Positions 58,806 through 64,000 of a DNA stretch of 64,000 bases are shown in pieces; the stretch's first letter is position 1; each line of letters starts with the position of its first letter. A program made the translations under genes and the position numbers. The notes below the pieces were generated by a model. The model had not been told where the DNA came from. It did not search any database and was given only the letters and a program-made list of their open reading frames with translations. Location of the stretch: contig CAUYLG010070438.1 in assembly GCA_963573385.1 (NCBI GenBank), positions 1 to 64,000 of the forward strand, written 5' to 3'. The DNA is from Cacajao melanocephalus. Lineage: Eukaryota > Chordata > Mammalia > Primates > Pitheciidae.

Positions 58806-60289
58806 TCAAGCTTGACTCAGGCCCAGTGCCCTGCCATAGTGCAGTGAGTATGCTCTGAGCTTAGGCCTGCCTCATCTAACGGTAATGTGCTCCAGAAAGC
58901 TACTTCTCCATTTCCCTCAGTAAATGTTCCATTCCCCACTACCACGTACCATTCAGTATACCTGGTCCAACCACCTCTACTAGTCCTTCAAATTCTTTCC
59001 GTTGCACCCCTCTTACTTCTCAGAATGAAATGGAAAGTCTTCACAAGACTCTACCCAGTGGAGGTTGGCCCATCCCCAAGGGGCCTGTGGAGAGAAAGGC
59101 AGATCCAGGCCAGAGCTGGCCCTCCCTGGAGCGCTCTGTGTTATGTCCCTCAAGGAGATTCAGTGCACCCTGAGCTTAGGACAAGAGAAGACCTTCACCT
59201 TCCCCTCCTAGCAAAATATTTTCTTGTTTGTGAGAAAAATGTTACAAACTCAACCCAAGTCATTAGCCTTCATTATGTCTTTGTCTTTCCTACTGAAGGC
59301 AATGCTTCTTCCCCTGCTGAAAGTCCTGGAACTTTCTCACCAGAAGAAATTCGTCCCTTCTTTCTTTCCACCTTCTTTCCTTCTTCTTTCCCTCCCTCCC
59401 TCCTTTCCTTTCTTCCTCCCAGGATCCCTCCCTGTCCTCCCCGCTGGGGAACTCTCCTTGGCTTCATCTCTGCAGGAAACCTAAAGACGGCAGCAGGGAA
59501 ATTCTTCCAGCAGCTCTGCTCTCCTCAAACCTGGGGAGAGTGATTTTCCTCCTCACCCCTCGAGGGCTTCTCTCCTGCTCTGGCACTTCCCCAGCCTTCA
59601 CAAAAGAGGCTGCGGGTGAGGATTTTTCCATTTAATTTCATTTTACATCATTTTTACCCTTTTTGGATGGTTCACATCTGAGGGTCTCGGTGGATTAACT
59701 GGCCAATCAGATTTCATTATGAGCCCAAGTAGTTCTTATCATTAAACCTGTAATTTATTTCTTCTGTGTTTCATAAAATGTGAAATATTACCATTCTCCA
59801 GGAGCTTGAAGAGTGCAGGGATGCTCCATTAAGTTCAACACTGCTCCTCCATAAGAGGCTGTAATTATATGCGGATTTTTTTTAACAGTTAAGTTTCTAC
59901 TTGCAGATGCTAACAAAAGAAATAAGCTTTTAATCCAAACATAATTAATATGAATTACCTCCCCGGTACACCCTGGCTTTGCACCATTAAACTTAATTTT
60001 TGTTTTGCATGATAATTGTGTTATCATTACCGTTTATAGGAGAACTCAGGGACCCTCACTTTGTTTTCAGTCAAGACCAATGGGACTGGGAATGACTTCC
60101 CTCCCCTCTGCTAGCCAGATGCCTGTTGACCAGCCTTCCTGAGCTGTCCCTCCCAGCCCCTGTGGCCTAGGGAGGCTGGGGTCACGGGCTGCATTGCCAG
60201 CTGAAGATCTTGCTTCAATGAAAAAAGGAAACAGATTCCTACTTACACACTGGAGGATTTGCCACCCTGGAGACAGGCTCAGCCAGAGT
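58806..60289. other. Relatively GC-rich unclassified sequence with a TAAT-rich sub-block
   Basis: No gene recognised. The frame at 58887-59543 (GTG start; first ATG near 59023) is the longest outside transposons, but it crosses a CT-rich tract and shows no domain. 58890-59100 may contain sense L2. 59640-60060 is AT-rich, free of recognised repeats, and contains two TAATTA words and related homeodomain-type words at about 59862-60040. Confidence 0.42.
59356..59422. repeat. Pyrimidine-rich (TTCC)n-type tract
   Basis: Almost pure C/T over about 65 bases, with TTTC, TTCC and CCCT sub-patterns. Confidence 0.88.
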
Positions 60290-60299
60290 TGCTGCTTAA

Positions 60300-60360
60300 T
60301 CATCAACATCAGCATCATCATCGTCATCATCATTATCATAATTGCTATTATTGTTCCTAA
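60300..60360. repeat. (CAT)n trinucleotide tract and a possible MIR remnant
   Basis: CATCATCAT and ATCATT text with interruptions runs to about 60345, then 'attgctattattgttcc'. The following bases to about 60420 may be an inverted MIR end. The minus-strand frame at 60067-60378 shows a Met/Ile string from the repeat. Confidence 0.75.
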
Positions 60361-60419
60361 CAGTAATGAGTACCACACAATTTCTCTGCAGCATGCTCCA
60401 GCTACCCTGCTAGTGGTTA

Positions 60420-60654
60420 TTTCTCACAACTATCTGGGGATCCTGGACTCTGGATTAGTTAAGCAAAGCCCCAGAAAATCTTAGATTGAGCTCCAAAGCC
60501 TTGAATCTTATTAAGTGTTCTGTTCATGACTCTGTTCAAGACCAGTTGATTCTCTCTTACCTCGGTGTGCCTCAGTCTCCCTCTTTGCCTCCTACTCCAT
60601 GATAAACATTCATATGTTTTTTGAATCTCAGAAGGAAACTGAAAATAATACTTT
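60420..60654. other. Sequence without recognised features
   Basis: No gene or repeat recognised. Confidence 0.45.
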
Positions 60655-60720
60655 TTCTTTAATCAAAGAGTTATTAAATACCTCCTATGGACTAGATACT
60701 AGATTAGATAGGTAAGTAGG

Positions 60721-60765
<45 letters not shown>

Positions 60766-61580
60766 GATAAATACATAATTGATGATAGATAGATTCATGA
60801 TAGATTGGTACACAGATAATAGATAGATACATAGATGATTGACAGATAGATAGACATCCCATGACCCCTGTCATCAAGGACTTTTCAATCTAGAGGAAGG
60901 AGGAATATAGACACCCAAACGTTTAAGAAAAAGAGAAATTAAATGACAACACAAAACATACCAAAAATGACAAATGGAGTGCCTGAGAGTGTGAGCATTC
61001 ATGGAAGAAGAGATTGCAAAAGTTCTCAGGGAAGATTTAGAGTAGGAGCAAGAGCTTGGGCTGGACTCCGCGCATTGGGAGAATTTATGGAGGTGACACT
61101 GTGGGGCAGAAGTGATGAGGAGGGTGAGCACAGGCCTGGAGGAGGGAACCAACCTGGCTACAGCAAGATCTTCTGGCAGAGGCACAGGAGATGGGCTAGA
61201 AAGGTAACCTGGAGTCAACATGAAGAATTCTGAATGCCAGACCAAGTCATGGAGAGACATGAAATAATCTCAAATGACAGGGAGGCCCCTGTGGAAGTGG
61301 CATCATCAGCTGGTCAGCCTGGGGCACCCGGCAGGTGGGTTAGACAAGGAAGAGGGCTAGGCAAGGAAGGTAGGGAACCATGGCAACTGTGGGCAGCAAT
61401 GAGGGCTCAACTTGAGTGGGAGAAGAGGACTAAAAATAAGAAATACCTAAAAGAGAGTCCATGGTACTTGGTAAGGGAAAGGAGAGAGAGAACAGAAGAT
61501 GGAATGCCTGGGAACTCACATTATTTAACAGAAATGACCACTCCAGGTGCTCTGCAGTACAGAGCACTCAAAACGTAACA
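60655..61580 (-). mobile_element. LINE-2 3' region, reverse strand, interrupted by a GATA repeat
   Basis: Before the GATA tract, 'tattaaatacctcctatgg' resembles the inverted L2 3' end. After it, 'tgtcatcaaggacttttcaa' and 'tctagaggaaggagg' continue the same order, and diverged text extends to about 61400-61580. The frames at 60874-61260 (minus) and 60943-61578 (plus) lie in it and are not genes. Confidence 0.52.
60707..60856. repeat. (GATA)n tetranucleotide microsatellite
   Basis: A pure run of about 11 GATA units at 60721-60765, with interrupted GATA/GATT/ACATA text on both sides. Its length and purity make it a probable polymorphic marker. Confidence 0.93.
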
Positions 61581-63017
61581 CTAGGTGCCTCACACAAAGT
61601 TAGTACTCATGACTACCTATCGGTATTAGTATTACTAGTAATTAGTATTAATTTGTATTATAATAATTCTAATACTGTACTATTTTGTCCTCCCAGTGTC
61701 CCTGTACAATTGTCCAGGATACTCTCTTACATATAGTATATAATTGGGCAAAGGAAATTCACTGAGAAATAGAGGAGTTATCAAAATGAGATTTATTTTT
61801 CAGTGGCCAAGCAACAATCATTGGTCTTTGGAGTCTTTCTTCAAAAATTTGCTTTAAAAATTAAGATGATAATAAAAAGCAGTGCCCACACCAAGCCCCC
61901 ACTTCAGTCACAAATCTAACAGAGTTCTCCCACACAGGAGTGATGTCACTCAGGGGCCCTTTGTTCACAACTCTCTCTCTCTCTCTCCTCTAGGCTGGTG
62001 AAAGTAGGAGTTAAAATATTTATTGTTTTTCAAGCACAGTGGACCCTGAGGAGCTGAAGGCTAGTGTTGAAGATCCTTTACCATGTTATTGGTCCCATTT
62101 TTCTGGTCAATCTGGCCTCCAGCAGCTTGGATAATGTATTGCTTGCAGAGAGGTTTTGGTGTAGCAAAGACTCTTCTATGAAATCCAGTATCACCAATGA
62201 CCCAGAAACTGTAAATAAGGAATAAATTTTAATGAGAAGATCAATGCAGCAAACTGGGTTCTTGGCCCAAAATAGACCAAATGAAATTTAGTGATACAAT
62301 AAGTATAAAGTTTTAACCCATGAGGAAGGGAGATATGATACCATTAAGTAAATGGGTAAGAATAAAAAAGTAGAAAAACATGAAAGAATAAAATCTAACA
62401 GGAAGACACCCACAAATGCAGAGTGAATCACAAGGTGAACATGAGTGAGCAGGAAGAGCCAAATGCTTTGCAGTGTAGTGGAATTGTGCCTGCTGTTATG
62501 TCTTTTGAGAACAGTCAGCAAGAGGGTAGAATAAGAAACCATGGGCAGCACAACAGAGACCCAGCAAGGCCCAGCAAGCAACTATCCCATGAGATTCGAG
62601 AGTTGGCCCCAACTCGGCACTGCATCCTCTTTGGAGCTGACCAGCTAACTGGGAAATGTGAATGGAGAAGTGATACAAAGAGTTGGAGAGGAGGGCCTAT
62701 GAAACAACTGCAGAGCCCAGAATTATTTAGTCTAGAGTGGGAAAGTCTAGGAGAAGGCCTGAGTTGATTCAACTGTAGACTTCAAGCCAATGATAGGCTG
62801 TCTTATTAGCCAGGAATGGTGCCAGCTGGTCCTCTCCAAGTCTCCTGAAGAGAAAAGAGCAAGGAATGAATATGCCAACCCCAGATTTGTCTCCTTGTAA
62901 TTAGTGGCTTTAAAATCTATGATGACGGATGATGGGAGGTTGCTTGGTGGGTACGACGTGCGTTGCTTTAGTGATGGAGGCACTGAAGGCCCTGACTTTG
63001 CTACAGTGCAACATACC
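61581..63017. other. Unclassified sequence
   Basis: 1.4 kb without a recognised gene. A short MIR-like 3' end may lie at about 61575-61680 ('gtgcctcacacaaagttagt' then ATT-rich text). A (CT)n run is at 61970-61987. The segment 62240-63010 has the feel of an old repeat but I could not name it. Overlapping frames on both strands at 62288-62772 are unsupported. Confidence 0.4.
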
Positions 63018-63469
63018 TGATATGGTTTGGATGTGTGTCCCCTCAAATTTCATGTTGAAATGTGACCTCCAATGTTGCATTAAAGAAGAGGTGGATGTAG
63101 CAGGAGGTAGACCTAGTGGGAGGTGTTTGGATCTCGGGGGCAGATTCCTCATAAACGGCTTGGTGTCCTCCCCATGGTAATGAGTGGTAATGGATGATTA
63201 ATGAGTTCACAGGAGTGCTGGTTGTTTAAGAGAGGCTGGGGCCTCCTTCCCCTCTCTCTTGCTCCCTCACTCACCATGTGACAAATGTCCTTCCCCTTCA
63301 CCTTCTACCATGAGTAAAAGCATCCTGAGGCCTCACTAGAAGCCAAGCAGATGCTGGTGTCCTGCTTCCTGTACAGCCTACAGAACCATAAGCCAAATAA
63401 ACATATTTTCTTTATAAATTACCCAGCCTCAGGTATTTCTTTATAGCAGCACAAGAATAGACTAACACA
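63018..63469 (+). mobile_element. MSTA/MSTB-type LTR (ERVL-MaLR), solo
   Basis: About 452 bp from 'tgatatggtttggatgtgtg' to 'agaatagactaacaca'. It shows the MaLR order: 'ctagtgggaggtgtttgg', 'gcttggtgtcctccccatgg', 'ttcccctctctcttgctccc', 'ccttctaccatgagtaaaag' and 'gaaccataagccaaataaac'. There is no internal sequence, so it is a solo LTR. It is close enough to the MST/THE1 pattern for a confident group call. Confidence 0.9.
63396..63401 (+). promoter_or_regulatory. LTR polyadenylation signal
   Basis: AATAAA in 'agccaaataaacat', at the canonical position of the MaLR LTR signal. Intact, use unknown. Confidence 0.65.
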
Positions 63470-64000
63470 ATATTAATGCAGCAAAGTTGCAGTTGTACAA
63501 AGAGGCCATCATACTCTTTACTTATCATATATCTTACTGTGTTATATGGATATTTTATTCATTAGGCAGAAAGCACAAATTCTGAAACTTACATAAACTG
63601 CATAAAAACACAAACTTATTTAGACCAAGACCTTTATATAATTATTTAATAAAATATTCTATTCATATCAAATAATTTCTGGCAGTTGCATGAAAAAAGA
63701 AAGATTTATTAAATAAACTTTTTACATCTTTCTTACCCACAGTCTCTACTTGAATTTTGTTATTTTTTTCTTCCAGCCAATTCTCTATATTCTAGTGGAA
63801 TTTTAACCTAATTATAACCATTCTATGTGTCATCATTTCCCAAAACTCTCTCCTGTAGAACACCAGTGTTCAAAGATGGTAATAGATGTTGGCTGGATAA
63901 AGGACTCCAGGGTGAAATAAGTTCAAGAAGCAATAGGTTAAGCCACAGCACTTCTCAGAATCTTCAGTGCTGATAAGCATCATGAAGTCTTGAGAGGGGC
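63470..64000. other. AT-rich sequence without recognised features
   Basis: No gene. The part from about 63840 may contain an old DNA-transposon-like remnant ('cctgtagaacaccagtgttc'), not firm enough to call. The window ends without an element boundary. Confidence 0.42.

Noticed and set aside
60874..61578. Frames of 96-128 codons on both strands
   Set aside because: They overlap each other in opposite directions inside diverged L2-like sequence and show no domain.
62288..63180. Cluster of 60-114-codon frames on both strands
   Set aside because: Mutually overlapping frames partly inside an MSTA-type LTR, with no recognisable motif or splice context.

Overview
This window looks like an intergenic stretch of a catarrhine primate genome, most probably human. 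It is AT-rich and dense with interspersed repeats found only in such genomes: seven Alu copies, several primate-specific LINE-1 (L1PA-type) insertions, MIR, L2, MER2 and MER5, and LTRs of the ERV-L and MaLR groups. I find no credible host protein-coding gene, no functional RNA gene, no CRISPR array and no prokaryotic-style operon. Nearly all long open frames are fragments of decayed transposons, dinucleotide-repeat artefacts or chance frames. All family names come from recognising sequence by eye, without a repeat library, so subfamily labels are provisional.

Layout. 1-4250: an L1 3' tail, an old reverse-strand L1 interrupted by an Alu and carrying a large internal deletion, then a near-complete MER2 DNA transposon. 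4251-12700: mostly unclassified single-copy-looking sequence with L2, MIR, two Alus and an L1 tail. 12731-15824: a 5' LTR, tRNA-Leu-type primer-binding site, and gag and pol remnants of an ERV-L (HERV-L/MLT2) provirus. Its pol stops in the middle of the reverse-transcriptase active-site motif, where a CA/TA microsatellite begins. 16026-18009: old repeats including MIR and AluJ. 18024-24431: a full-length reverse-strand L1PA flanked by a clear target-site duplication, with both ORFs dead. 25100-26697: a 5'-truncated forward L1. 27178-27468: an AT-rich repeat block containing a perfect palindrome. 28-38 kb: mostly single-copy-looking sequence with scattered MIR, L2, L1 tails and two Alus.

38358-43008: a forward L1 that keeps its 5' end but has lost about 1.4 kb spanning the rest of the 5'UTR and nearly all of ORF1. 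43-50 kb: an MLT1 LTR with a strong G-quadruplex-type motif, an old L1/HAL1 ORF1-like fragment, and a 99-bp segment duplicated on either side of a TA-rich microsatellite. 50450-51285: a striking higher-order tandem repeat. 53838-57152: an L1 truncated at both ends and abutting an L2. 57.4-64 kb: a more GC-rich stretch with MIR, Alu, an MLT2-like LTR, an L2 carrying a GATA expansion and an MSTA-type LTR.

How it works together: there is no pathway here. The window records nested retrotransposition followed by decay. The candidates for present-day function are non-coding: L1 and LTR regulatory remnants, a TAAT-rich block near 59.9-60.0 kb, a perfect hairpin at 30.58 kb, and structure-prone or variable repeats at 27.2, 44.26, 46.2-46.7 and 50.5 kb. 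I saw nothing that supports a previously undescribed multi-gene system.
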